Source: an uncultured Pseudomonas sp. (GTDB lineage Bacteria > Pseudomonadota > Gammaproteobacteria > Pseudomonadales > Pseudomonadaceae). Taken from it: a stretch of 64,000 nucleotides of DNA. The stretch covers positions 6,185 through 70,184 of the forward strand of contig NZ_CAMPHI010000026.1 in the NCBI RefSeq assembly GCF_946885955.1, given 5' to 3'. Each line of letters begins with the position of its first letter. Within the stretch, counting starts at the first letter, position 1. The notes beneath the pieces were generated by a model. It worked only from the letters and a program-made list of their open reading frames with translations. It was not told the origin of the DNA and did no database searches. Positions 48,916 to 57,393 of the stretch are shown one piece after another. A program made the position numbers and the translations under genes.

Positions 48916-50118
48916 ATGGCAGCAACCGACACTGCTGCCATGACCACTCCTCTGCGTATCGCGCTGATCAGCGAAACCTTCCCGCCGGAGATCAACGGCG
49001 TGGCCAATACGCTGGGCCATCTGAGCCATGGCCTGCGTGCTCGCGGCCACCGGGTGCAACTGGTGCGACCGCGACAGCCCAGCGATGCGCAGGCCGCGCC
49101 GGACGCCGATCTGCTGCTGGTCCGCGGCTGGCCGCTGCCCGGCTACCCTGGCCTGCAGTGGGGACAGTCATCGCTTCATCAGCTGTTGCGCAGCTGGCGC
49201 AAGCAGCGTCCGGATGTACTCTATATCGCCACCGAAGGGCCTCTGGGCTTATCCGCATTGCGCGCTGCCGGTCGTTTGCGCATTCCGGTGGTCAGCGGTT
49301 TTCACACCAACTTCCAGCAGTACACCAGGCACTATGGCCTCAGCCTGCTGAGCCGCGTCCTGACCGGCTATCTGCGCTGGTTCCACAACCGCGCGCGGAT
49401 GACCCTGGTGCCCAGCGCCAGTCAGCTGAGCGCGCTGCAATGCCAGGGTTTTAAGCGTCTGCAGATGCTTGCCCGCGGCGTCGACAGCAGGCTGTTCCAC
49501 CCGGCCAAGCGCTGCAACGCCCTGCGCCAGAGCTGGGGGCTGGACGCGCAGAGCATCGCCGTGCTGCATGTCGGTCGCCTGGCTGCGGAGAAAAACCTCG
49601 GGCTGCTGTGCACGAGCTTTCGCGCCCTGCAGCAGACCTACCCGCAGCAGCGTTTCAAACTGATCCTGGTCGGTGACGGCCCGCAACGCACGAATCTGCA
49701 ACAGCAGATTCCGGAGGCAATCTTTTGCGGCTTGCAGCGCGGCGAAGCGCTGGCGGCGCACTATGCCTCGGGCGATCTGTTCATCTTTCCCAGCCTTTCG
49801 GAAACCTTCGGCAACGTCGTTCTAGAAGCCCTGGCCTCGGGCCTGGCGGTGGTCGCCTTCGACCAGGCCGCCGCCGCGCAACATATCCGCCACGGGCACA
49901 ACGGCGCACTGGCCGACGCGCAGGACGAGCCAGGCTTTATCGCGGCGACCCTGGGGTTGCTGGCCGAGCCCGACGCGCACCGGCAAATGCGCCTGAACGC
50001 CCGCCGGCACGCCTCGCAACAAAGCTGGGAGGCCATCGTCGAACGCTTCGAGCAGCACTTGCGCGACGCCCTGCCGCCGCCGCTCGAACTGCCTGCCGGG
50101 CGTTCCGAGCAGGCATAG
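48916..50118 (+). CDS. Glycosyltransferase family 4 (GT-B)
   Basis: 400 residues. N-terminal Glyco_transf_4 lobe (RIALISETFPPEINGVANTL, SGFHTNFQQYTRHYG) and C-terminal GT1 lobe (LHVGRLAAEKNLGLL, LVGDGPQR, FPSLSETFGNVVLEALASGL with the EX7E-like Glu) make a complete GT-B enzyme close to MgtA-type mannosyl/glucosyl lipid transferases. It probably adds a sugar to a lipid such as diacylglycerol. The ATG at 48940 (MTTPLRIALI) is an equally possible start. Confidence 0.85.
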   Translation: MAATDTAAMTTPLRIALISETFPPEINGVANTLGHLSHGLRARGHRVQLVRPRQPSDAQAAPDADLLLVRGWPLPGYPGLQWGQSSLHQLLRSWRKQRPDVLYIATEGPLGLSALRAAGRLRIPVVSGFHTNFQQYTRHYGLSLLSRVLTGYLRWFHNRARMTLVPSASQLSALQCQGFKRLQMLARGVDSRLFHPAKRCNALRQSWGLDAQSIAVLHVGRLAAEKNLGLLCTSFRALQQTYPQQRFKLILVGDGPQRTNLQQQIPEAIFCGLQRGEALAAHYASGDLFIFPSLSETFGNVVLEALASGLAVVAFDQAAAAQHIRHGHNGALADAQDEPGFIAATLGLLAEPDAHRQMRLNARRHASQQSWEAIVERFEQHLRDALPPPLELPAGRSEQA

Positions 50119-50215
50119 CCCCGGCCCCTAGCGCCGAGTCGCACACATTCGCCTCCCCAGCCACACCATAAGCCTGTGCAATCGAGCACCGGACGGAGAT
50201 AAGCTATTTACATAC

Positions 50216-50240
50216 GCAAACGATAAACATTATCATTCGT
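50216..50240. promoter_or_regulatory. Fur box of the siderophore operon
   Basis: GCAAACGATAAACATTATC (50216-50234) matches 15 of 19 positions of the Fur consensus GATAATGATAATCATTATC. A second overlapping match shifted by six bases (13 of 19, 50222-50240) gives the usual overlapping-hexamer pattern. It lies 28 bases before the first gene. Iron repression of the following seven genes is expected. Confidence 0.85.
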
Positions 50241-50267
50241 ACAAGGATTACCATTACGGAATAAACG

Positions 50268-51044
50268 ATGCTGCGCCACTCCCCGATTTTCGCCCGCCTG
50301 GCTCAAGGTCAGGAGGTTTACGGCCTGCTCAACTCCGTGCCCTCGCCACTGCTTTGCGAAATGCTCGGCCACGCCGGCTATCACTTCGTGATTCTCGATA
50401 TGGAGCACCTGCTGCGCGGCGGCGACGAGTTGATGCACTGCCTGCGCGCCTGCGAATCGGCCGGCGTATCGCCCTGGGTACGGGTGCCGGAAGTCGACGA
50501 GAAACTGATTGGCCGACTGCTCGACGCCGGCGCCGAGGCCATAGTGCTGCCGCGGGTCGAAAGCGCCGCAGAGGTCGCCCGCGCGATTGCCGCCGCACAG
50601 TTCCCGCCGCTCGGCCGGCGCGGCATCACGGGCGGGCGCGGCACAGGCTTCGGCACCTTGCCGCTGGGTCAGTACATCGAGCTGGCTAACCGCCAGGCCT
50701 TTATCGTACCGATGATAGAAAGCGCCGCCGGGCTCGCAGCGCTACCGGAAATCCTCGCCCTGCCAGGGGTCGGCATGCTGCTCGAAGGCGCGCTGGACCT
50801 GGCCCTCGACCTGCAACTCGGCCCCGATCCACTACACCCCGAAGTCTGGCGAGCCCTGCAAGCCATGGCTGCCGCCTGCGCCGCCGCGGGCGTCGCGTTC
50901 TGCGCCAACCCGCGCACCGCTGAACAACAGCAGCACTGGTGCGCCCAGGGCATTCGCAGCTTTCTCGGCGGAGAAGACCGCGGCCTGCTGCACAGCGCCC
51001 TGAAGGCGCGCCTGCATGACCTGAAACCCACCCCTGAACCTTGA
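50268..51044 (+). CDS. HpcH/HpaI-family citrate synthase-like enzyme (SbnG-like)
   Basis: 258 residues of the metal-dependent HpcH/HpaI aldolase family. Typical residues are DMEH (metal/base region, ILDMEHLLRG), VRVPEVD, VPMIESAAGL (metal-binding Glu) and EGALDLALDLQ (Asp). In staphyloferrin B synthesis, the family member SbnG makes citrate for the siderophore without the Krebs-cycle enzyme. Being the first gene behind the Fur box of a citrate-based siderophore operon suggests the same role here, an inference. It is co-directional with, and 10 bases ahead of, the receptor gene. Confidence 0.8.
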   Translation: MLRHSPIFARLAQGQEVYGLLNSVPSPLLCEMLGHAGYHFVILDMEHLLRGGDELMHCLRACESAGVSPWVRVPEVDEKLIGRLLDAGAEAIVLPRVESAAEVARAIAAAQFPPLGRRGITGGRGTGFGTLPLGQYIELANRQAFIVPMIESAAGLAALPEILALPGVGMLLEGALDLALDLQLGPDPLHPEVWRALQAMAAACAAAGVAFCANPRTAEQQQHWCAQGIRSFLGGEDRGLLHSALKARLHDLKPTPEP

Positions 51045-51054
51045 TGAAGCCCTT

Positions 51055-53139
51055 ATGACTCCTACCGCTCGATTGATTTCCGTGCCGCTCAGCCTGTTGA
51101 GCCTGACCATCGCCCACTGCGCATTCGCCGAAGCGCGCAAGGAACAAGCCACCCTGACGCCGATGGTGATCAAGGGTGACGTGCTGGGCAGCGCCAGCGA
51201 CAAGGAAGTACTCAGCTACGCCGGCAGCCGTAGCGTGGTCGACAGCGAAGAGCTGAGCAAAGCCAGCGTACGCGGCCTCGACGACGCCCTGCAGCGCGTC
51301 CCCGGCATCAAGGTATTCGACGAAACCGGCACCGGCGCCCTGCCGCAGATTTCCGTACGCGGTCTTTACGAGAGCCGCAGCGGCCGCGCCCAGGTGCTCT
51401 CCGATGGCATCCCGCTGTCGCTTGCGCCTTATGGCCAGACCAGCCTCTCGCTGTTCCCGCAAACCATGGCCACCGTCGATCGCATCGATATCGTGCGTGG
51501 CGGCGCGGCGGTGCAATACGGCCCGAACAACGTCGGCGGGGTGATCAACTTCATCAGCAAACCGATCCCGCAAACCTGGCAAACCACGTTGCAGGAGAAG
51601 GCCACCTTCGCCCCCGGCGGACGCAGCCTGTGGGACAGCTACATCGGCACCGGCGGCTACCTGACCGAAAACTTCGGCCTGCAACTGGACCTCAACACCG
51701 TGAGCGGCGAATACGGCCGCGAACACTCCGACAGCGACGTGCAGAACTACCGCCTGCGCGGCCAGTGGGATATCGACGACACCCGCAGCCTGAGCTTCGG
51801 CGTGCAGCGCTATATCGCCGATCTGGACCTGGCCGGCGCCCTCAGCGTCGCCGACTACAAAGACGACCCGCGTCAGTCGACGCGCAACCTCGATCGCTTC
51901 GAAGGCGATACCGACCGTGTCTGGGGCACTTACAGCCAGTATCTCGGCGCCATCGGTCCGTTCGATGCGGTGGAGTTCAGCTGGACCAACTTCGCCCACA
52001 ACAGCTACCGCAACTTCCTCGTCGGCCTGCCCTTCACCCCGGATGCAGAGCCGACCACCTTCCAGGATGCACCGCGCGACTTCCGCGTGTGGGGCAGCGA
52101 ACCGCGCCTGAGCCTGAGCATCGATGGCGACAAGGTCAGCCAGACCTGGCTGCTCGGCGCGCGCCTGGTCAAGGAAGATGTCGACTTCAAGGTCAACCGC
52201 GAAAACCTCAGCACCGGGGCGCACAGCGTGATCCGCGACTGGACCTTCGACGACGAGGCCAAGGCGGTGTACCTGAGCAATGAACTGAAACTGCTCGACG
52301 GTCGCCTGACCCTGACCCCCGGCGTGCGCTACGAACATGCGCGCATGGAGTATGCCGATGGCGTCAGCGGGGTCGAACGCGAAACCGTTGCCGAGGAATG
52401 GCTGCCCGGGCTGAGCGCCGGCTATCAGCTCAACGATGACTGGTTCGTCTACGCCAACGCCCAGCGCTCGCTGCGGGTGCCGCAGATCACCTCGATCGTC
52501 AAGGACGGCGATGTCGCCGCCGAACTGGCCTGGAACTATGAAACCGGCGTGCGCTACACACCCTGGAACGGCCTGCGCGTCGACCTCGGACTGTACCGCA
52601 TCGATTTCGACGACCAGATCGAATACAACCGCAGCAACGATCGCTTCGAGAACCTCGGCAGCACCCGCCACCAGGGCATCGAAACCGAAGTGTTCTGGAC
52701 CCCGGCCGCCCTGCCGACCCTCGACCTGCACGCCGGTTACGCCTACCTCGACAGCGAACAGCGCAGCGGCGAGTTCAAAGGCAACGAAGTCCCCTTCGCC
52801 TCCGCGCATCAGTTGACCGTCGACGGCCGCTACCGCTTCGCCGAACACTGGACCTATACCCTCGACGGCCTGTATGTCAGCAGCGCCTACACCGACGCGG
52901 CCAACAGCCACGCCGAGGATGCCGCCGCCACGGTTGGCGAGTTGCCCGCCTACTGGCTGTGGAACACCGCCATCGAACGCGAGTTCAAGCTCGACGACGG
53001 CAGCCTGCTGACCACCTCCGCCGGGGTCAGCAACCTGTTCGACCGCGAGTATTACTTCCGCGGCATCGACACCAGTCCCTGGGGTCGCCAGCCGGCACCC
53101 GGTCGCACCCTGACCCTGGGCGTCAACTACAGCTTCTGA
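51055..53139 (+). CDS. TonB-dependent siderophore receptor (likely vibrioferrin-type)
   Basis: 694 residues. The signal peptide ends near HCAFA. A TonB-box-like stretch (TLTPMVIKGD) leads into a plug domain (LQRVPGIKVFDETGTGALPQ, VLSDGIPLSLAPYGQT) and a 22-strand barrel ending in Phe (TLGVNYSF), the outer-membrane insertion signal. There is no N-terminal signalling domain, so no sigma/anti-sigma relay is expected, and none is encoded nearby. It should import the ferric form of the siderophore made by the following genes. Confidence 0.87.
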   Translation: MTPTARLISVPLSLLSLTIAHCAFAEARKEQATLTPMVIKGDVLGSASDKEVLSYAGSRSVVDSEELSKASVRGLDDALQRVPGIKVFDETGTGALPQISVRGLYESRSGRAQVLSDGIPLSLAPYGQTSLSLFPQTMATVDRIDIVRGGAAVQYGPNNVGGVINFISKPIPQTWQTTLQEKATFAPGGRSLWDSYIGTGGYLTENFGLQLDLNTVSGEYGREHSDSDVQNYRLRGQWDIDDTRSLSFGVQRYIADLDLAGALSVADYKDDPRQSTRNLDRFEGDTDRVWGTYSQYLGAIGPFDAVEFSWTNFAHNSYRNFLVGLPFTPDAEPTTFQDAPRDFRVWGSEPRLSLSIDGDKVSQTWLLGARLVKEDVDFKVNRENLSTGAHSVIRDWTFDDEAKAVYLSNELKLLDGRLTLTPGVRYEHARMEYADGVSGVERETVAEEWLPGLSAGYQLNDDWFVYANAQRSLRVPQITSIVKDGDVAAELAWNYETGVRYTPWNGLRVDLGLYRIDFDDQIEYNRSNDRFENLGSTRHQGIETEVFWTPAALPTLDLHAGYAYLDSEQRSGEFKGNEVPFASAHQLTVDGRYRFAEHWTYTLDGLYVSSAYTDAANSHAEDAAATVGELPAYWLWNTAIEREFKLDDGSLLTTSAGVSNLFDREYYFRGIDTSPWGRQPAPGRTLTLGVNYSF

Positions 53140-53255
53140 TCCACCCTTTCGCACCCGGCCCTTCGTCCGAAGGGCCATCACCACAACGCTTGCCCCCGCT
53201 CACGGGTCGTCGCCGACGGCTTGGACGGGAGGCGGCTGCCTCAAGGAGACTCGCC

Positions 53256-54473
53256 ATGCATAGCAGGACTGCTCAACAACGGCCCATCGTCATCCTCAGC
53301 CACATCGTCCACCTCGCCGTCACCGAGGGCTTTTTGCCCGCCGCGAGCAAGCGCGGCCAGCCAGTGGTACTGATCACCGATCAGGCCCAGGAACATCGCC
53401 GGCAGCTCGCCGCCAAGCACGTTGCGGCCGAGGGCCTGGAGATTTTCGAGTGCGATGTATTCAACCCGCTGGCGGTGGTGGAATTGCTCAATGCCCATGA
53501 CCTGCAGCCGGCCGCGGTGTTTTCCAACAGCGATCACCTGCAGACCAGCACAGCCCTGGTCGCCGAGCTGTTCGGTTGCCCGGGCAAGGATTGGCGCTTG
53601 TGCTACGCGGCGAAGAACAAGGCGGCGATGCGTGAGCGGCTGCAGCGCCTGGGCCTGCCCAGCCCCTGGTTCCAGGTGCTGACGCCAGGCGCCGAACTGC
53701 CAAGCGACGCGCCCTATCCGCTGGTGGCCAAGCCACGCGAGGGCGTTGCCAGCCTGGACGTACGCCTGTGTCACAACGCCACCGAGCTGGCCGACTATTG
53801 CGCGCAGTTCTGGCAACAACAGGGCAACCGCAGCCTGCTGCTCGAAGCCTATCTCGAGGGCCCGCTGTTCACCCTGGAAACCCTCGGCGACGGGCACCGC
53901 CTGCAAGCCATCGGCGGCTTCGATGTCAGCCTCTCGCCAGCGCCGCATTTCGTCGAACTGGCGGCGCGCTGGGACGGCCCGATCAGCCGAGCGCATCGCA
54001 GCGCGGCGCTGGCCCAGGTCGCGGCGTTCGGGATCAACTTCGGCGTTTGCCACAGCGAATTCATCCTCACCGCCAACGGCCCGGTGCTGGTCGAGATCAA
54101 CTACCGCAGCATCGGCGACGGTCGTGAGTTTCTCCTCGAGCGCCTGCTACCGCAGGGCTGGTTCGAGCGCATCCTCGCACTGCACCTGGGCGAGCCGCTG
54201 GCGCCGCTGCAAGCCAGCGCCGGCGCGGCTCTGGTGCACTACCTGGTCGCGGGGAAGTCGGGCCGCGTACACCAGGCGGCCGCCAGCATCGCCAGCCAGC
54301 AAGACGGCCACTGGCTCGACTACCGCGCCCTGCGGGCGGTCGGCGACGAGGTCCGCCTGAGCCATTCGAACAAGGACTACCTAGGCGTGCTGCGCCTGAT
54401 CGCCCCGGACGCCGCCAGCCTGGAGGCGCGCTTCGCCGCCACCCTCGCCGACCTGCACTGGGAGCTGCTATGA
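53256..54473 (+). CDS. pvsA: ATP-grasp ligase of siderophore synthesis (PvsA-like)
   Basis: 405 residues from ATG 53256 (MHSRTAQQRPIVILSHIVHL), preceded by AAGGAGA. ATP-grasp features are SDAPYPLVAKPREGVASLDV, LLLEAYLEGPLFTLE and metal-site VLVEINYRSIGDG. In vibrioferrin synthesis PvsA joins an amino acid (alanine) to the growing molecule. It leads the five-gene block with PvsBCDE order and is coupled to the next gene (ATGA). The symbol is used by gene order and family. Confidence 0.78.
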   Translation: MHSRTAQQRPIVILSHIVHLAVTEGFLPAASKRGQPVVLITDQAQEHRRQLAAKHVAAEGLEIFECDVFNPLAVVELLNAHDLQPAAVFSNSDHLQTSTALVAELFGCPGKDWRLCYAAKNKAAMRERLQRLGLPSPWFQVLTPGAELPSDAPYPLVAKPREGVASLDVRLCHNATELADYCAQFWQQQGNRSLLLEAYLEGPLFTLETLGDGHRLQAIGGFDVSLSPAPHFVELAARWDGPISRAHRSAALAQVAAFGINFGVCHSEFILTANGPVLVEINYRSIGDGREFLLERLLPQGWFERILALHLGEPLAPLQASAGAALVHYLVAGKSGRVHQAAASIASQQDGHWLDYRALRAVGDEVRLSHSNKDYLGVLRLIAPDAASLEARFAATLADLHWELL

Positions 54474-56263
54474 ACGACGCCCTGCATGACGCCGACCAGG
54501 CGGTTATCAGCCAACGCATCATCGACTGCTGCCTGCGCGAAGATATCCGCGGCCTGGTCAGCCGCAATCAGACCCAGCCATTGCCGGCCGAGCTCGCCGC
54601 GTATTGGCCGCAAGTACCGGCGGCGCAGTGGCTGCGTATCGACCAGCTGTTCGACGGCGAACTCTGGCTGCCGGTGCGCCGGGGCGGCGCGTTGCAGGCG
54701 CTCAGCGCGCTCGGCGACGCCTGGCTGGTGCTGGCCGAGGGTCAGGTCCGACTGGAGCGCGGCTACCCACGCTGGCTGGAACGTCTCGGCAGTGGCCTGG
54801 ACGACGAAAGCCTGCAGCTGTTCGCCGAGTATCGAGAGGAAGCCGACTGTGCGGTGGCGCAGCGCAAGCTCTGTCGTGCGGCCTATCGACAGCAAGCGGC
54901 AAGCCTCGGCACCCTGCTCGAACTGCCGGAATGGGGCCAGCGACTGCTCGGCATTGACCGCCTGGCCAGCTACCTCGATCACCCCTTCTACCCCACCGCG
55001 CGAGCGAAGAGTGGCTTCGATGCGGCGGCGCTGAAGGCCTATGCGCCGGAATTCGCCGCGCACTTTGCGCTCAACTGGCTGGCGGTGCCGCGTCAGCTGT
55101 TGCAGGTCAGCAGCGCCCCGCCGGCGTGCTGGCCGAGCTTCACCCAGCTGGGGTTGCCAGACACCCTGGAAAGCAGCCACGCACTGCTGCCGATCCACCC
55201 GCTGACCTGGGCCGAACTCGATGCGCACGGCGTGCCCGAGGGCGCGATCAAGGCGCCGCTGACCGCGCTGAACGTTGCCCCAACCTTGTCGGTACGCACC
55301 GTGGCGCTGCTGGAACAGCCCGACCTGCATATCAAGCTGCCGCTGCTGGTGCGTACCCTGGGCGCGCGCAACCTGCGCCTGATCAAGCCCAGCACCCTGT
55401 ACGACGGCTACTGGTTCCAGACCTGCCTGCAACTACTGGCCGCACGCGACCCCGAGCTGGGCCGGCGCTACCTGCACGTGGACGAGCAGCATGGCGGCCA
55501 CGCCGCCGAACTGCGCCATCTGGCCTATATCGTGCGGCGCTACCCCACCGACCTGAGCACCGCGACCCTGGTGCCGGTGGCCGCCCTGGCCAGCCCATTG
55601 GCCGACGGCCGGCTGTTTGTCCAGCAACTGGTCGAGCGCTTCTACGGCGGCGACCTCCATAGCTGGCTGGAGGACTACCTGGAATTGCTGCTGCAGGTCC
55701 ACCTGCGCCTGTGGCTGGGCTACGGCATCGCGCTAGAGGCCAATCAGCAGAATGCGGTATTGATTTTCGAGGCGGGCCAACCGCTGCGCCTGCTGATGAA
55801 AGACAACGATTCGGCGCGCCTGTGGCCCGAACGTTTCGCCGCCGCCTGCCCCGACCTGGCGCAATGGCCGGCGGCGCTGCGTGACCAGCGCATCCGCGTC
55901 GACGGCTATCAAGCCCTGGCGGAGATGTTCTGCACCATCACCCTGCAACTCAACCTGATCGCGCCGTTCGAGGCCATCGCCACGGCCGGCCTGGCGTCGC
56001 GGGCGCAGCTCTATGCCAGCCTGCGCGAACAGCTCGACAGCTGCCTCGAACAGCTCGAGCGCGAAGGCCTGCCCTGCGCCGAAGCGCGGCGTTTTCTACT
56101 CGATAGCCCATACCTGCCGGTGAAATACCTGCTCAGCGCCGGCAGCCTGTTCAGCAAGGAGCACCTGAGCAAAGAAGGCACCGGCAACGCCGCGGACATC
56201 AACAAGTTCTATGGCTACAGCGCGGCGAACTTCCTACTGGAGGCGCCATGCAGCGTCGACTGA
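54470..56263 (+). CDS. pvsB: NIS siderophore synthetase, IucA/IucC family (PvsB-like)
   Basis: 597 residues. ATP and citrate-binding motifs of NRPS-independent siderophore synthetases are visible: LDHPFYPTARAKSGF, LLPIHPLTWAEL, VRTLGARNLRLIKPSTLYDG and KYLLSAGSLFSKEHLSK. It condenses citrate or a derivative with an amine/alcohol. It overlaps pvsA by four bases and the exporter by 16 bases. One of two such enzymes in the operon. Confidence 0.82.
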   Translation: MNDALHDADQAVISQRIIDCCLREDIRGLVSRNQTQPLPAELAAYWPQVPAAQWLRIDQLFDGELWLPVRRGGALQALSALGDAWLVLAEGQVRLERGYPRWLERLGSGLDDESLQLFAEYREEADCAVAQRKLCRAAYRQQAASLGTLLELPEWGQRLLGIDRLASYLDHPFYPTARAKSGFDAAALKAYAPEFAAHFALNWLAVPRQLLQVSSAPPACWPSFTQLGLPDTLESSHALLPIHPLTWAELDAHGVPEGAIKAPLTALNVAPTLSVRTVALLEQPDLHIKLPLLVRTLGARNLRLIKPSTLYDGYWFQTCLQLLAARDPELGRRYLHVDEQHGGHAAELRHLAYIVRRYPTDLSTATLVPVAALASPLADGRLFVQQLVERFYGGDLHSWLEDYLELLLQVHLRLWLGYGIALEANQQNAVLIFEAGQPLRLLMKDNDSARLWPERFAAACPDLAQWPAALRDQRIRVDGYQALAEMFCTITLQLNLIAPFEAIATAGLASRAQLYASLREQLDSCLEQLEREGLPCAEARRFLLDSPYLPVKYLLSAGSLFSKEHLSKEGTGNAADINKFYGYSAANFLLEAPCSVD

Positions 56264-57393
56264 TCGCCAGCGTCCTGCTCGGCCACTACCTCTCGGCGTT
56301 CACCGCGCTGGGTATTCCGCTGTTCATGCCGCGCATTCTCGCCGACCTGGCGCCGGATGCGCCGGGCTGGAGCATCGGCGTGCTGTTCGTCCTGCCGACC
56401 CTATGCACCGCGCTGGCCGCGCCGCTGTGGGGGTATTTCGCCGACCAACACGGCTGTCGGCTGTCGCTGCTGCGCGCCCATGCCGGGCTGTTCGCCGGTT
56501 TTCTGCTGGCGGGCTTCAGTCCCAACCTGGAGCTGTTCGTCCTGGCGTTGGTCATCCAGGGCGGCTTCGGCGGGGCGATGGCGGCCTCCAATGCCTACCT
56601 GGCGACGCAATTGGCTGCGGGCGAGTTGTCGCGCGCGCTGAACTGGACGCAGTACTCGGCGCGCCTGGCCTTGATCAGCGGGCCGATCCTGCTCGGCCTG
56701 CTCACGGCCCAGGGCATGGGCCTGGAACTGTATCGCTACCTGGCCTGGCTGCCGTTGTTGGCATTGCTGCTGATTGTGCCGTTGCCGGCCGATACGCCGC
56801 AGCCCAGAGCAGGCGCTGCCAAGGCGACCGGCGCCCTGAGCGAGCTGCCGGAGGACTTGCTGCGCCTGCTCGGGGTGCAGTTCCTGTTCAGCTTCGCCAT
56901 GGTCGTGACCCTGCCCTACTTCATCCCCTATGGCGAAAGCCTCGGGTTCGCCAACGACGCGCTGATCGGCCTGCTCTACAGCCTGCCGCACCTGGTCTAT
57001 CTGCTCGCCCTGCCCTGGGCGCAGCGGCAGACCGCGAATACCTTGTGCATCGGCCTGCTGTTGCTGGCCCTGAGCAATGCCCTGCAGTTTTTCAGCAGCC
57101 AGGCGCAATTGCTGTTTGCCCTGCGCCTGCTCAGCGGCGCCGGCATGCTGCTCGGTTTCGTCGGTTTGCATCGCTGCCTCAGCCAACGTCGGCGTCAGGG
57201 CGCAGCCGGGCGCCTGTTCGGCTGGTTCGATTCGAGCGGTAAATGGGCCGGCACCGCCGCTGGCCTTGCGGCCGGTCTGGCCAGCCAGCACGCCGGTAAC
57301 GCCTCACCCTTCCTCGTCGCCTGTGTAGCCGCGTGCGCGGCACTGTTGTTGGCGCGTCCGTTAACCTCACTATCACGGGAGCTTCCAGCATGA
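56248..57393 (+). CDS. pvsC: MFS exporter for the siderophore (PvsC-like)
   Basis: 381 residues with about 12 hydrophobic segments. MFS loop-like motif GYFADQHGCRLSLLR follows the second segment. Located between two NIS synthetase genes and overlapping both (16 and 4 bases), it is best explained as the exporter of the newly made siderophore, as PvsC is for vibrioferrin. Confidence 0.82.
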   Translation: MQRRLIASVLLGHYLSAFTALGIPLFMPRILADLAPDAPGWSIGVLFVLPTLCTALAAPLWGYFADQHGCRLSLLRAHAGLFAGFLLAGFSPNLELFVLALVIQGGFGGAMAASNAYLATQLAAGELSRALNWTQYSARLALISGPILLGLLTAQGMGLELYRYLAWLPLLALLLIVPLPADTPQPRAGAAKATGALSELPEDLLRLLGVQFLFSFAMVVTLPYFIPYGESLGFANDALIGLLYSLPHLVYLLALPWAQRQTANTLCIGLLLLALSNALQFFSSQAQLLFALRLLSGAGMLLGFVGLHRCLSQRRRQGAAGRLFGWFDSSGKWAGTAAGLAAGLASQHAGNASPFLVACVAACAALLLARPLTSLSRELPA

